A DNA stretch of 64,000 bases from Artemia franciscana (taxonomy: Eukaryota > Arthropoda > Branchiopoda > Anostraca > Artemiidae). Numbering within the stretch: the stretch's first letter is position 1; each line of letters starts with the position of its first letter. This document shows, piece by piece, positions 47,434-61,930 of this stretch. The stretch spans positions 1 through 64,000 of the forward strand of contig NC_088869.1 in assembly GCF_032884065.1 (NCBI RefSeq). The letters run 5' to 3'. The notes beneath the pieces are model-generated. The model searched no databases and was not told the DNA's origin. It saw only the letters and a list, made by a program, of their open reading frames with translations. A program made the translations under genes and the position numbers.

Positions 47434-47670
47434 GATGACTAGTAATGATGGTATTATGGTAATGCTTATAGGTACCAAAGAAGAAGACATTGCCACAGAA
47501 CCAGCACAGAAGCCATTGTTTATGGAGGATATGAGTGAAGCTGAATTAGCTTCTGCAATGGACATGCCTGGTGGTTTAGAGAATTTGGGAAATGCGTGCT
47601 ATATTAATGTCATTGTCTATTGCTGGAAGAGTGAACCTGAGCTAAAGAATAGCATTGTTGATTTCGCGAG
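47434..47670 (+). pseudogene. USP14: USP14-like exon with catalytic Cys box
   Basis: Enters with one base completing a Gly codon and exits in phase 2 at GTATTT. It carries the end of the ubiquitin-like domain (GIMVMLIG), the linker LFMEDMSEAELASAMDMPGG and the Cys box GLENLGNACYINVIVYC, in which the nucleophilic Cys of ubiquitin-specific proteases (USP family, peptidase C19) is present. The usual N-T-C-Y-M-N is N-A-C-Y-I-N here. USP14 trims ubiquitin from substrates at the proteasome. This exon itself is intact; it is called a pseudogene because its neighbours are broken. Confidence 0.85.
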
Positions 47671-48374
47671 GTATTTTCTTGTTTCATTAATTAATTGTAA
47701 TATTGAATTGGTTAATTCAGTTATTGGCACTATTTGACTTATTCATATTATTACTCCCCAAAATAAAGAACACTATAACCATATTCACCTGTTATAACAA
47801 ACCACTGCAGTAATTAAGATAGGGATTGATAAAATATTATTGTGCAAAATTTTAATGTGCAAAAACAAAAAACAAACAAATTTTAAATAAAAACAAATCT
47901 TAATATTTCAGCTTCTCATCCGGAAACCTTTATCAAGGGGAAAAATTATATAAATAAAAAAAACTAACATGAACAAAACATGAAAAAGAAAACAAAAAAA
48001 GATAACGGCATGAACGGTATACCAAAGAAAAAGACGAAAAGAAAAGTCGCATTGAAATAAACATCCAAAATCACGATACAAAGCATAAGACCAGAATGTC
48101 TGCTATTGTAGAAATTTTTTGTCTCATTTAATCTTCTGAACGGAATCATCGAAATACAGTAGAAAAATTCTACCTTCAAAAACTGAAGAAAATTGTAATG
48201 ACAAGGTTGAAAATACTTTTTGCATTTCAACCGTTTCGCCGTGAACGAACAGTGATGTAATTTCGCCATTTTCAGAACTCGCAGCTGAAGTTGTCCAGAA
48301 AAACAAAATTGTTTTTCAATGTAGAAAATGAAAAATTTGAAACCACTCCTTACATTTTAACTATATTTAGTAAG

Positions 48375-48565
48375 TATATATCCTGGGGTAGTAAGTGGAT
48401 TGATCTCTGCTTAGCAATGTGGAGCCTGGGCTTCATCCGAGCTGGCGCAGAATTGGGCGATAGGCTTAATACCTGCCCCTGTAAAAAGACCTGGAAGCTG
48501 AAATGTTTACAAATTTTTGCCGCCCTGAACGCCGTCAATAGCCCTGGAAGATCAGTATAATTTAT
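48375..48565 (+). mobile_element. tRNA-like SINE (family B), copy 2
   Basis: Same order of pieces as 33178-33360: AAGTGGATTGATCTCTGC, CTGGGCTTCATCCGAG, AAAGACCTGGAAGCTGAAAT and GCCCTGGAAGATCAGTATAA. Located in the second visible intron of the USP14-like locus. Confidence 0.55.
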
Positions 48566-49185
48566 TTTCTTTTAAATATATTTATATATTCAAAGGTTCC
48601 ATTTGAAATCTTGCGTGGATCTTATTATATTTTGTCGGAAACTCCTTTTTAATGTTGACGGTCATTAACTAACGTCTTGTTGAGCGCGTCATCTACAAAT
48701 GCTAATTTACCCCGTTGTATAAGTTGGGTACAATCGATCCTGTAAAATTATTATTTAGCCTAGTTAGGGAATTGCACAGCCATGATTTTTCTCGAAAACA
48801 ATGATATACGTTTTCCCCTAATAAAAAAAATTTGAGAACTAAATAGCCAAAATTAGAAATTAATAGTGCTAGATAATGTGTAGTAATCTGTTTAAAAACT
48901 AAAAAGTAATACAAAAAAAGATTTATAATCACAAAAGCTTGAGAGGAAATATCGCAAGCAATAGTAATAGATAATTGAAACTGATTAGCCTAGTGTGTTT
49001 GTTAAGCCTTACTAATAATTATATAGGATCAAGGACAGTCATAAATAAAACCGGATTCTTAAATTGGACAAATGGAAGTTTATGCAGCCATTTATGTTAT
49101 AGAAATGCGCCAAAATCGCGAATTCAATAATTAGTGCCAAAGACATCCCTATACAGTTATATCATTTGGAAAAGTAGAAGGCACC

Positions 49186-49188
<3 letters not shown>

Positions 49189-49251
<63 letters not shown>
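49189..49251 (+). repeat. Poly(A) tract, 63 bases
   Basis: Uninterrupted A run in the intron. May mark a retroposition event, though no retroposed body was identified. Confidence 0.9.
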
Positions 49252-49255
<4 letters not shown>

Positions 49256-49599
49256 GCATGGATGAAAAGTGTAAGCTATAAACAGCTTATAACCGTGCCT
49301 TTCCTTTTAAGGTTTGATTGTCAGGGGAATCGAAATTTTTATTGTTTCAATTCTTACGAATGAAAAACATTGTCAGTTTTAAGTAATTAGTTTTGCTTTT
49401 TTTTTTTCACCGTTGTACGCGTCAACATTGACAAAAATGTGGTTAAGCCCTAAATACTTCATAATTCTATGGCAATAAAAAGTATCTTTGAAGTTGTTGG
49501 TATCAGATGCAAATAGACCTAAAAGGGATCTAGGTAGCTAGTGTAATAATATATTTTTCACCGCCGTCAGAATCTGCCACAAGAATATTTTGATTTGCC

Positions 49600-49760
49600 A
49601 TTGAAAATATTTGTTTTTATGGAAATCACCCTGGTACCACAAAATAAATGGGTACCTAGAGAAATCTGGGGAAGGTACAGGAAGGGTGTGCGGAAGACAG
49701 GATGTATGACCCCAATGTTTCCTGGCTGTAAGGCCATGAGATGGGATCAGCACCGACGGT
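49600..49760 (+). mobile_element. SINE family A, headless copy
   Basis: Plus orientation. Carries only the body: AAATGGGTACCTAGAGAAAT, GGGGAAGGTACAGGAAGGGT, TTTCCTGGCTGTAAGGCCAT and a terminal GGATCAGCACCGACGGTAGG. The tRNA-like head with A and B boxes is absent, as expected after 5' truncation in retrotransposition. Confidence 0.75.
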
Positions 49761-49995
49761 AGGGATTTTAAAATGTAATGTCTTATTTCTCGCCCCTTTT
49801 TGTTTTACCCTACTTCAATAAATAAAATTTTCACCGCCATGAAAATCTGTCACAAAAGCATTGATGTGGTATCAAAAATATTTCCTCTTAAGAAAATTAC
49901 GATTTTAACTTATAGTTTTATTAACTTATGGCTAAACCCATAGTAACTGCAGTAGTAGCAGTGTGAGCTCTGGCTAATACATCTCTTTTTTTAAG

Positions 49996-50779
49996 TGAAG
50001 GATTTGGCTTTGAGCCAATCAGCGGTGTTATATCTGCAATGAAAGATGTATACAGTAGACTCGACAAGAACAATAATGCTCATCCAATGCTACTTGTTAC
50101 GCAAATACTGTCAGCGTTTCCTCGATTCGCTGAACGGGGTGAAGGAGGTCGTTTTGCTCAGCAAGACGCAAACGAGCTGTTCCTTGAACTAATGACGGTC
50201 CTTAAGCAAAAACTACTACCAATCAAAGCCGAGAATCAAATCAATACATATTTATCTGTGATTGATCAGTATTTCGGTGGCTCCTTCAATTGAAAAATAC
50301 TGGATGTGAGGAAAAAACCGTTAAGACTGATACTGAAGGCTTTCTTCTGCTCAGTTGTTACGTTTCCTAAAAGGTGAAGTATCTCGAGAATGGAATTAAA
50401 TTGAAACTCAATGAGCATATTACAAAATGATCCGAAATACTTGACCGCTATTCGGCCTATGAAAAAATGTCGCAAATTAAACGTCCACCTTCGTATTTGA
50501 CACTTCAAATGGTGCGTTTTTTCTACAAAGAAATGGAAAATGTAAAGCCAAAAATCTGGAAAGATATTAAATTTCCTATTCAACAAGATGTATTTGATCT
50601 ATACGCTGATGAACTAAAATTGAAATTAGCTCTAATGAGGAAGATTTTTAATGATAGTGAAGATAAAGAAACATTAGAAGCAAAGAATAAAAGAAAGACG
50701 ACCAAAAACGAAGAAGAGAAGAAAGAGAAAAAGACGGAGCCATACTCATTTCCTGACGATTTAGCATCAAATAGTTCAG
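49996..50779 (+). pseudogene. USP14: USP14-like exon, central protease domain, frameshifted
   Basis: Starts after TTTTTTTAAG in the phase the Cys-box exon requires. It encodes FPRFAERGEGGRFAQQDANE (the Q-Q-D-A-N-E block of USPs) and VIDQYFGG, then meets TGA at 50291-50293. The homology continues in another frame: NTGCEEKTVKTDTEGFLLLS, TAA at 50368-50370, KVKYLENGIKLKLNEHITK, TGA at 50428-50430, then YLTLQMVRFFYKE, a K/E-rich linker and EPYSFPDDLASNSSG to a GT donor after 50779. A one-base deletion near 50285-50293 explains the frame change. Both later stops fall where a sense codon is expected. The His-box exon was not found to the right. Confidence 0.85.
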
Positions 50780-50910
50780 GTAATTTTTGTTTTATTATTG
50801 CTAGGTGTAGACTAGTAAACACAGGAGTAACAATATTATAATTTATAGTTGAGTGAATCGGGATAAGTTCGACACTATTAACATGTTTTTTCTCTTTAAC
50901 TGACTGTTGC

Positions 50911-50912
<2 letters not shown>

Positions 50913-50973
<61 letters not shown>
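50913..50973 (+). repeat. Poly(T) tract, 61 bases
   Basis: Uninterrupted T run just after the last recognised USP14-like exon. Confidence 0.9.
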
Positions 50974-50975
<2 letters not shown>

Positions 50976-51464
50976 TGCAAGTATCCCATATCATCTATCG
51001 ACCTTGTTTTTCAAACTGTGTCTCATATTATTGAAATTTCTAATTTTCACATATACTACGCGTATGACCCATCACCAGGTCTCAAAGTCGGTGCAGTCCG
51101 CGATGTTGGGCTAACCCCAGCTTGGGGGGGAGGAGGGGGGGTTGTGACATACCTAGTAGCTTCTAGCTTTTTAAAAATATGTTAAAAATAATATGACTTC
51201 ACCGTCTTAAAGGGCATTAAGGAATCACTATAAGTCCATAAGCAAACAATATTTATCTCAAACTGACTGGCATCAAAAGGTCAGACCATACTTTTTTTCT
51301 GCCACTGCGGGGTAACTCCGACAGTGTTGAGCTTAACCAATAGATAAACGTTACAAGTATCTTAGCCGAGGTGCACGAATCACTGAATGTAATTGATTGC
51401 TTGTATTTTAAAAAGAAAAAACATCACACAAAATATGGTTTGACCTCAGATAAAAAAAAGTGAC

Positions 51465-52256
51465 TCATAACTGTTTTAGCTTACGTGTATGGACATAAAA
51501 CAAAGATCTACTGATACTTGCCAGTGACTGCCTTTTACGAAACAATAACCTATGGATTTGGGGTATTTCAAATGGTCCGGTTCCCACTAACTTGACTGGT
51601 CCTGCAAAAATGTATTTGTCTGCATAAAAATGTAAATGTATTGTGACTTTAATTTTTTTCACGTCAGGAAAGTCTAAAACCCTTCCTATGTACCAACCTT
51701 GTTCATCATTCCTGGCATCGTATCTAACTGTGTAGCAATCATTTAGCTTGGGAACAATCTTGTGCTTATCGGGTGTCTTCTCGCCATCACTGTCGCTTTC
51801 TTGAATAGTATCTTGAACGCTCCGATCATCCTCGTCAGAGCCAAGTTCAAGGCTGATATTTGATTCGCTATCACTTGAGTCTCTATTTGCTTTCCTCTTG
51901 GGAAGAATTTGTTTTTCGATTTCACACCCTTCCCGTCTGAAATTTTTTCTTCCCTTTGCCTTTTGCTTCCAGATTTTCTTCCCTCTCAAGCACCTCTAGA
52001 TGTCATTTTGATGTTATCACTTCTGCCTCTCTTGCAATTTCCTTCAGTTTTTCTATTCTTGAGACTGATGGTTGGTCGGGCAACTTGATTGAGTCAAGAA
52101 GAATCTCTTCAATAGTTTTGAGTGGTTGCCAAACAATTTCCTTGGACTAAGGGTAATAGAAACGGTAATTTTTTCTAGTTCAGTGTTGACAGTAGTTGTG
52201 ACTTTAGATGTTGCCTTCTTTTTTTGTTCCTTTTTCATTTGTGCAAAGTGTCTCAA
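51465..52256 (-). pseudogene. Unrecognised coding remnant, charged protein with frameshifts
   Basis: On the minus strand a 174-codon frame (51465-51989) encodes an acidic Ser/Asp stretch (SDSESNISLELGSDEDD, ESDSDGEKTPD) followed by a folded-looking segment, LNDCYTVRYDARNDEQGWYI then HFYADKYIFAGPVKL and EIPQIHRLLF. Immediately upstream another frame carries VWQPLKTIEEILLDSIKLPD, RIEKLKEIAREAEVITS, a stop and HLEVLEREENLEAKGKGKKK, so the ancestral protein was longer and is now shifted near 51920-51990. The Y-x-x-x-Y-D-x-G-W-Y-I-G part resembles small barrel domains found at the ends of some mobile-element proteins; I cannot name the family. Confidence 0.5.
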
Positions 52257-52480
52257 CTTGACAGATTCAAACTAGTTATGGTCAGTTACGGATGGGCTTA
52301 CTCTCATAGGAACGCTCAGATTTATGATTCCAGTTGCTTTGAACGACTTCTCGATCAGACTTGGACTGAGATAGGAATCCCAATAAAGTAGAAATAGCTT
52401 TAACATGTTCTTTTTTTAGTTTTCTTTTTCTTCTTTATTTTTCAGACGTCATATGCAAACCCTCAAACAAAAATACATAC

Positions 52481-54197
<1,717 letters not shown>

Positions 54198-54500
54198 ATT
54201 GTTTTGTGCAGACAACCTTGTTCTTGTTGCCGACTCCATGCAATAGCTTATAGATGCTCTTAATCTTCTGCAGGCGGTAAAAGCCAGGTCTAAAGTAAAT
54301 TGGCAAAAATAATGTTGGTCAAACCGCTAGTGCCATCTAGGCTTCTGGATTTAATTTAGGGTTTCTGGAGCCCATGTCGAAGTTGTTAGTAACTTCTTCT
54401 TTCTTTGATCTGTGATTTTGAATTATGGCTCCGTGATCGTAGACCTGGGCAGCGGAATCATGAAAGCTAAGTCTATTGTAGCAAAGCTCAATGCCATCTG
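54198..54500 (+). pseudogene. LINE reverse-transcriptase fragment (palm and later)
   Basis: The frame reads LFCADNLVLVADSMQ, a stop, LIDALNLLQAVKARSKVNWQ, and after a break SGAHVEVVSNFFFL, a stop, [20 protein letters not shown]. This fits the F-A-D-D-x-V-L, then G-x-x-V-E-V-x-x-x-F-x-Y-L-G-S-x-I pattern of RTE/I-like LINEs, with A-D-N in place of A-D-D. It is a different LINE lineage from the element at 35990-40492. Several stops show it is dead. Confidence 0.65.
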
Positions 54501-54533
54501 AAGATCACCCAAATTTCTAGGTGCTTGAAGACG

Positions 54534-55283
<750 letters not shown>

Positions 55284-55374
<91 letters not shown>

Positions 55375-55383
55375 TATATATAT
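55284..55383 (+). repeat. (TA)n microsatellite
   Basis: TA run with one AA interruption near 55370. Confidence 0.95.
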
Positions 55384-55569
55384 TAAAACATCTTTTTAAG
55401 AAGATTTTAAAGATATCCACTCTATATTAATAATTACAGTCTCTTTACGGTTGTTGAATCAAACTATCTTAAATGTTAAGAAGGCAAATTACCGTACGTA
55501 GATACTACACAAATAATCGAGCAAATAATAGTATTTGAAATACATAGTGCTTGATGACTAGCCTTTTGA

Positions 55570-55910
55570 ACAATTAAACAAAAATAACAAATTCTTTCAT
55601 CTGAAAGTAATGAGCAATATTAAAACGAATAAAAACTATTTCGTATACTCGGAGAGGGCTGTCCCCGCCTCAAACTTTGCTCTTTAGTCTAAAGTCTTCA
55701 AGTTATTTAAAGTACTTGTCATTCGTATTCATCAGCCTTTTTATTTGAATAATCCTTCTTGATTATGACAAAAAGTCAAAAATCAGTTTTGTTCAAAGAG
55801 TGAGGGCCTGAGGCTATGACAGCCCCCTTGTATACATAAATGTTTCCATTCACTTTTAAATTTAATGATTCTTCTTACTTTTAGTTGAAAAAAGTTTCTT
55901 TTTACCTAAA
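55570..55910. repeat. Foldback block of the composite repeat, diverged
   Basis: Left arm with CTGAAAGTAATGAGCAATAT and right arm ending near TTCTTACTTTTAGTTGAAAA, with CCCC-rich inner ends; spacing as in copies at 1915 and 11085. The other blocks are missing. Confidence 0.5.
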
Positions 55911-56499
55911 TTTTGACCGTTCCGAATCATTTCAAGAAATCTCCTTCTCTTCCATTACTCCCCCCTACATAATTTGTTTGTGGAAAACTACCCACCAAAT
56001 CTTTACTTTTCAAAGTAAAATCCCTCACGATAGAATATCTTCTACTTCAAAGTGAGTTTTCTGGGGCTGTCCTATACGCTGATGGGTATATATAAAAAAT
56101 AAATATCCATCTGTGATCTTTCTTCTGGCAAAAAATAAATATGCACAATTTCATAATATTGAAGGTAGGAACTTCAAAACTCCAAAATAAATTTTCTGAA
56201 ATGTTGAAGTTCGTGCTGTGGTTTCTATTAAGGTCACTTTACTTTTGGCCTACCCACCCCCTTTTTTTCATAAATCTTGTGAACATCTTTAGTCTCTTAG
56301 ATTTTTTTGCGTAGTAGTCCAGGACTTTTAGCTCAAAAAAAGGGTCAAAATCGGACAAAATTGAAATATAAGCGAAAGTGGTACTAAAATTATCAGAAAA
56401 AATTCTGTACTGCATGCTAAAAGTCCCTATAAATCCGAGTGGGGCGAGTACCCGAAAAACAGGGGAAAATTGGGAAAACTGCCGAACACGCCCGGAAAA

Positions 56500-56860
56500 T
56501 TGTTCAAATTGAGTTTTCTGGGGCTCTCCAATACGCTTATCACGAAACTGATATAAAAAATTCAGTATAGAATAAAAGTACTAAGGAAAACGAGGGGAAC
56601 AGGGGGAAGAGGGGAAAAAATTTAAAAATACAGGGTAGGGGTAGAAAGCACTTTGAAATATGTTTTCTGGGGTATTTTTTTCTACTGATCCCGAAACTGA
56701 CATCTAAAATGAAATAAAGAAAATCAACACCACCATAACGGGGAAAAAGGGAAAAGAGGGAAAAAAGGGACAATTGAAGTCAGGGTTAGAAATCAGTTTA
56801 AAAAGTGTTTTTGGGGTTTTTCTATTTGCTGTTCACGAAACTAACATCTAAAATGAAGTT
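56500..56860 (+). repeat. ~150-bp diverged tandem repeat
   Basis: GTTTTCTGGGG followed 25-30 bases later by CACGAAACT/CCCGAAACT and ATCTAAAATG-like text at about 56513, 56662 and 56807; a single related unit lies at 56050. Between these landmarks the DNA is A/G-rich. Confidence 0.6.
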
Positions 56861-57344
56861 AAGTAGGTAGGTAGTAGCCTACACTTCTATCCACCTCCGT
56901 AAATAAAATCTAAATGAGCTGATATAGTATTCGAAAAACACGTTACCAACTTAATGAAAAGGCATCATCTCGTTACCAAGAAACTTGAGTCTCAACAGAA
57001 CCAGAAAATATGAGTATGCCCGTCAAAAAGTTCATAAGAAAGTGACGATTGCATAAGTATGAAAGCAGATCTTTCAGGCATTTTTTGGAATCTGATAACT
57101 TTTAAAAGTCTGCCCGACTACTGAGCTGTTAATCCAGTCAGTATCAAATTGATTTTCATTTAGTTCAGTTAAAAAAAAAACTTGTAATATTTGGATATAT
57201 TTTAACAAGAAAAGAAAAATTTCGATAAACAAAAATTTTGTATTGATTGAAGGTGAGATTAAAAATCTTAGCTTGCAATTTGAAACTTAAAAATAGAAAC
57301 TTTTAAATATATTCCGTCTAACTTCTGGCAGTAAACTGAAAAAA

Positions 57345-57470
57345 AAAAGTTTTTTTCCTACTAAAAGTAACGAGTAACATAAACACTTAAAACAAACAGA
57401 TGTTATTGCATATGTGAGGGGAATCACCCCTCCTCAAGGACTCGCTCTGCATGCTGAAGTTCGCTTTATA
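57345..57470 (+). repeat. Partial foldback arm of the composite repeat
   Basis: One arm only: AAAAGTAACGAGTAACAT, ACTTAAAACAAACAGATG and CCCCTCCTCAAGGACTCGCT, followed by a local duplication of TTTATAACTTTTTTGCTTTACTGAAG-type text up to the TA run. Confidence 0.5.
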
Positions 57471-57528
57471 ACTTTTTTTGCTTTACTGAAGTGTTTCTTT
57501 ATAACTTTTTTGCTTTACTGAAGTTTTT

Positions 57529-57530
<2 letters not shown>

Positions 57531-57614
<84 letters not shown>
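57531..57614 (+). repeat. (TA)n microsatellite
   Basis: Uninterrupted TA run, ~84 bp. Confidence 0.95.
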
Positions 57615-57616
<2 letters not shown>

Positions 57617-57839
57617 CAACCAATCAACCTCCACCTCATAATGAAGTAAAATACATTCGATGGCCATTTCTTGACGACATTATTATAGAGTTCCGAAAAG
57701 GGAGAAAATAAATTTGGCAAAAGAAACATGATTTCAAAGATAGGCTATGTAATATTTATCCGAGGAAGGTGTTTTTTGTGATACTGAGGTATATCAAGAC
57801 TAGTGATGATAATAGATTTTTTATGACACTTGGTACCTA

Positions 57840-59800
57840 CCAAGTGACATATAGCGATCGCAAATTCTGTCGGTCTGTCCCAGTTTTGCTACTTTAGGCA
57901 CTTATAGGAAAGCTAGGACGATAAAATTTGGCAGGCGTATCAAGAACCAGACCAGATTAAATAAAAAATTGTCGTTTCCCCGATTCGACCATCTGGGGGA
58001 GGGGGACTGGGGGGACGGTTAATTAGGAAAAATTAGAAAAATGAGGTATTTTTAATTTATGAACAGGTGATCAGATCATGGTGAGATTTGATGTATGGAA
58101 GGATATCGTGTCTCAGAGCTCTTATTTAAATCCCCATCGGATTTGGTGACATTGGGGTGGGGGGCTGGGGGGGGAACATAAAATCTTGGAAAACGCTTAG
58201 AGTGGAGGGATCGGGATGAATCTTGGTGGGAAAAATAAGCAGAAGTCCTAGATACGTGATTAAAATAACCGGAATGGATCTGCTCTCTTTGGAGGAGTTA
58301 GAGGGGGGAGGGTTAATTCTAAAAAATTAAAAAAATGAGTTATTTTTAACTTACGAAGAAGTGATCGGATCTTATTATAATTTGATGTTTGGAAGGATAT
58401 TGTGTCTCTTAGCTCTGATTTGAAATCCTGACAGGATATGTTGATATTGGGGAAGTGTTGGGGAGGGGGACCTAAAATCTTGGGAAACGCTTAGAGTGGA
58501 GGGATCGGGATGAAACTTGGTGGGAAAAATAAACACAAGTCCTAGATACGTGATTGACATAGCTGGAACGGATCCGACCTCTTTGCGGGAGTTGGGGGGG
58601 AAGGGTTAATTCTAAGAGACATAAAAGCAAATGAGGTATTTTTAATATACGAAGGAGTGATCGGATCTTGATGAAATTTCATATTTAGAAGGACCTCGTA
58701 ACTCAGATCTCTTATTTTAAATCCTGACCGGATCCAGTGTCATTAGGGGGGGGGGGGTCGGAAGTCTTGGAAAACGCTTAAAGCGGAGAGATCAGGATGG
58801 AACTTAGTGGGAAGAATAAGCACAAATCCGAAATCGTTACTGACATAACCGGACTGGATCCACCCTCTTTGGTGGAGTTGTGGAGGGGGGAGTGTTTCGA
58901 AAAAACTAGAAAAAATGAGGTATTTGTAACTTACGAACGGGTGATCAGACCTTAATGAAATTTGATATTTAGTAGGATTTTGTGCTTTAGAACTCTCATT
59001 TTAAATCTCAACCGGATTCGGTGACAATGGGGGGGAGGGTTGGAGGGGGAAACAAGGAATTCTTGGAAAATGTGAATATCGACTTATCTTACGAATGGGT
59101 GATCGGATCTTAATGAAACTTGATATACAGAATTTTGTCTCAGATACTCCATTTTCAATACTCCATTTTAATGTCTCCAGATCTGGGGACATAGAGGATT
59201 AATGGGGGAAAACAGAAATCAAAAATTTTGGAAAACGCATATAGTGGAAAGATCGGGATGAAACTTGATGGGAAAAATAATCATAAGTTATAGATACGAG
59301 ATTGAAATAATTGGAACGGATCTGTTCTCTTTGGGGTAGCTGGGGTGGTTAATTTGGTAAAAATAGAAAAATTGAGGTATTTTTTATTTAAGAATGGGCG
59401 ACCGTATCTTAATGAAATTTAATATTTAGAAGGAACTTCTGTCTCAGAGCTCTTATTTCAAATTCCAACCTGATCTGTTGACATTGAGGGGAGTTGGAGG
59501 GGGAACCAGAAATCTTGGAAAACGCTTATAAATGTTGTAGATACGTGATTGATGTAACCGGACTGGATCCGCTCTCTGCGGGGGAGTTAGGGGGTGGGGT
59601 TCAGTGCTTTGGCGAGTTTGGTGCTTCTGGACGTGCTAGGACGATGAAAACTGGTAGGCGTGTCAGGGAGCTGCACAAACTGACTTGATAAAGTCGTTTT
59701 CCCCGATTCGACCATCTGAGGGGCTGAAGGGAGAGGAAGAATTAGAAAAATTGAGGTATTTTTAATTTGCGATTGGGTGATTGGATACTTAATGTAGCAC
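57840..59800 (+). repeat. ~295-bp tandem array with repeated border module
   Basis: GTGATCGGATCTTAATGAAA-like text starts units at 58067, 58361, 58657, 58941, 59099, 59398 and 59777; most intervals are 284-299 bp, one is 158 (deleted unit) and the last 379. Units share GGAAAACGCTTAGAGTGGAG, a G-rich stretch and GAGGTATTTTTAA. A border module (AGGACGATAAAATTTGGCAG, GTTTTCCCCGATTCGACCAT) occurs once before the first unit (57910-58000) and again near the end (59640-59720). Confidence 0.85.
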
Positions 59801-60299
59801 GGGAGTAAAAGCTAGGTTTTTATGACAAGAGATATTACTTTATGGTAATAAATTTCAAAAATCTTTGCCATTTCTTCTGCCTCCACTTCATTTAATTGAA
59901 AAACACGTTACTTACTGGTCAATATTTCAGCAAGTATCAGTTTGTGGCCATTAAAAAGATTATAAAAAGGTGACGCATTTGCAAAAATGCGAGGATAGAA
60001 TTTTGAGAATTTCTTTGGAATCTGAGCCCTGAATATCTGTCTTCTAAATGAAAAATATATGTGACATAAGAATTTGGCATTTATTTGCAATTGCTAATTG
60101 TGTTAGAGAAAGAAACCTGGAAACAAGGTTTGATTAGTCTTAATAACGTGTGTATATTATATTTAGGGCCAATTTCTCCATTTCTCAGGTAATATCACTG
60201 CCTAGAAAAGGGATAAATGTTTTCCCTCAACTTCTAATGAAATTGGCAAATAGGCCTATGATTTTGAAACTGGCACTGAATACAAACTGGTATTAATTA

Positions 60300-61580
60300 A
60301 ATAAGAAAATAGTTTTTCAGCTAAAAGTAACGAGCAACATCAAAACTTAAAACAAACAGATATTATTACATATAAAAGGGGAAATAACTCCCTCCTCGAG
60401 GCCTCGCTCTGTAAGCTAAATTTTGCCTTAGAACTCATTGCTTTTGCTTGACTTCACTTTTTTCTAAAGTTCGCTTTAAAAAAAGCTTATTATTCTAATT
60501 AACCACCACTATTTTTTCAGGAGTCGATCTTAAGGAATCGAGACAAAATTTTAAACAGTTTGTAGTAACATACTGTAAGTAAAGAGCGATCCGGCTCAAT
60601 AGTAACCGAAACTCTAAAAAACAAATTTGGATACCAACAGATATATCAAAAAAGTCAGCTGGTTATGCCGATTTCTAATGTATAAGTTTCATTAAGTTTT
60701 ACCCATTAGAGGCTACGAGCCTGAGAAAATTTGCTTAATTTTCGAAAAATATAGGGAAACACTTTTTGAAAGGCAATCTTAATGAAATTCTCACCATCAT
60801 ATTCATTGTATAAGAAAATCCTACTTTAGAGGTATCAAACTCCTAGCTGCAAAAATGTGGAATTTTGTATTTTTTTGCCGGAAGAAACGTCACTGATGCG
60901 TGTTTTTTCTTTTTGTATTTTTTGTTGTTGTTTTTCCAGGGGTGATAGTATCGACCCAGTAATCCTAGAATATCTTGAAAGGGATCATCCGAACGAAATT
61001 TCAAAGTTCTAATGCCCAATTTTAGTGAACAGAAAGATTTGAGGGTGGCTAAGCCCCCTTCCCCTTTTTATTCCCGAACCATCCAACCAAAATTTTGAGA
61101 TAGTCATTTGGTTTATCTAAGTTGAAACGGCCAACAACTATGCCTCTAGAAATAAAAAAGAACCCCACACAGTCACAGGAGAAAGGTCTTTAAGTTAAAA
61201 AATGCGTCTCTTTGCTTACGCATAGTATCTGTTTCTGGGAAATATGTATAGATTTTCGAGTGGGGGGAGAGGACGAATTTTCTCCTTTTTTTCCACAGGG
61301 GAATTCTCCGTAGAGAGAAAAGTTTCCAGGGGGTGAACTTGTCAGGGGAAATCACACACTATTGGAATTTGCCAGAATTCCTATCCAAAATTTTTTTTTA
61401 AGTCTTGTTTTCTCAATTTAGACTCAATTTTACGCGTGGAGTTGTTAACGGTAACTATTTTTTCAGCGAGTATATTTTCAACGAGATTGAATTCTTAGAG
61501 AATATTTCTGACGGATGGGGAAATTACCCGTGTAGGAGGAGCCAGATTTCCTGACATTATTTAGGAAAAGACCAGAAATA
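60300..61580 (-). repeat. Composite dispersed repeat, copy 8
   Basis: A foldback arm (60305-60430) precedes the inverted copy: hairpin end near 60553-60580 (AACAGTTTGTAGTAACATAC), body block to 60900, block shared with 1-300 and 17200 (60900-61180), then G-run block 3 (61190-61440). Order is the reverse of copy 2. Confidence 0.6.
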
Positions 61581-61584
61581 AAAT

Positions 61585-61930
61585 GAAAAAATACAAGTTT
61601 TTTCAACTAAAAGTAAGGAGCAACATTAAAACTTAAAACAAACAAAAATTATTACGTATATGAAGGAGATTACCCACTCCTCGACATCTCAGTCTTTACA
61701 CTAAAGTTTGAATTTTGTCCCAATTTCTGAAGAACGATTCCTGAAACACAAGAGGCGTTTAATTAGAACAATATGAAGCTTTTTTAAAAGTACCAAAGAA
61801 CTGAAATCTACATAATAATCTGGATCATTCGATATATCTATCAATGTCAAAATTTCGCTTTTCAGATTTCGGTTACTATTGAGCCCCGTCGCCCCTTGCT
61901 TATAGTTTGTTGTCACGAACTGTTTGATTA
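61585..61930 (+). repeat. Composite dispersed repeat, copy 9 (short form)
   Basis: Foldback arm (AAAAGTAAGGAGCAACATTA at 61609) joined after ~200 bp to the last part of the body block and a hairpin-end variant (61905-61930). Same shortened layout as 18235-18664. Confidence 0.55.
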
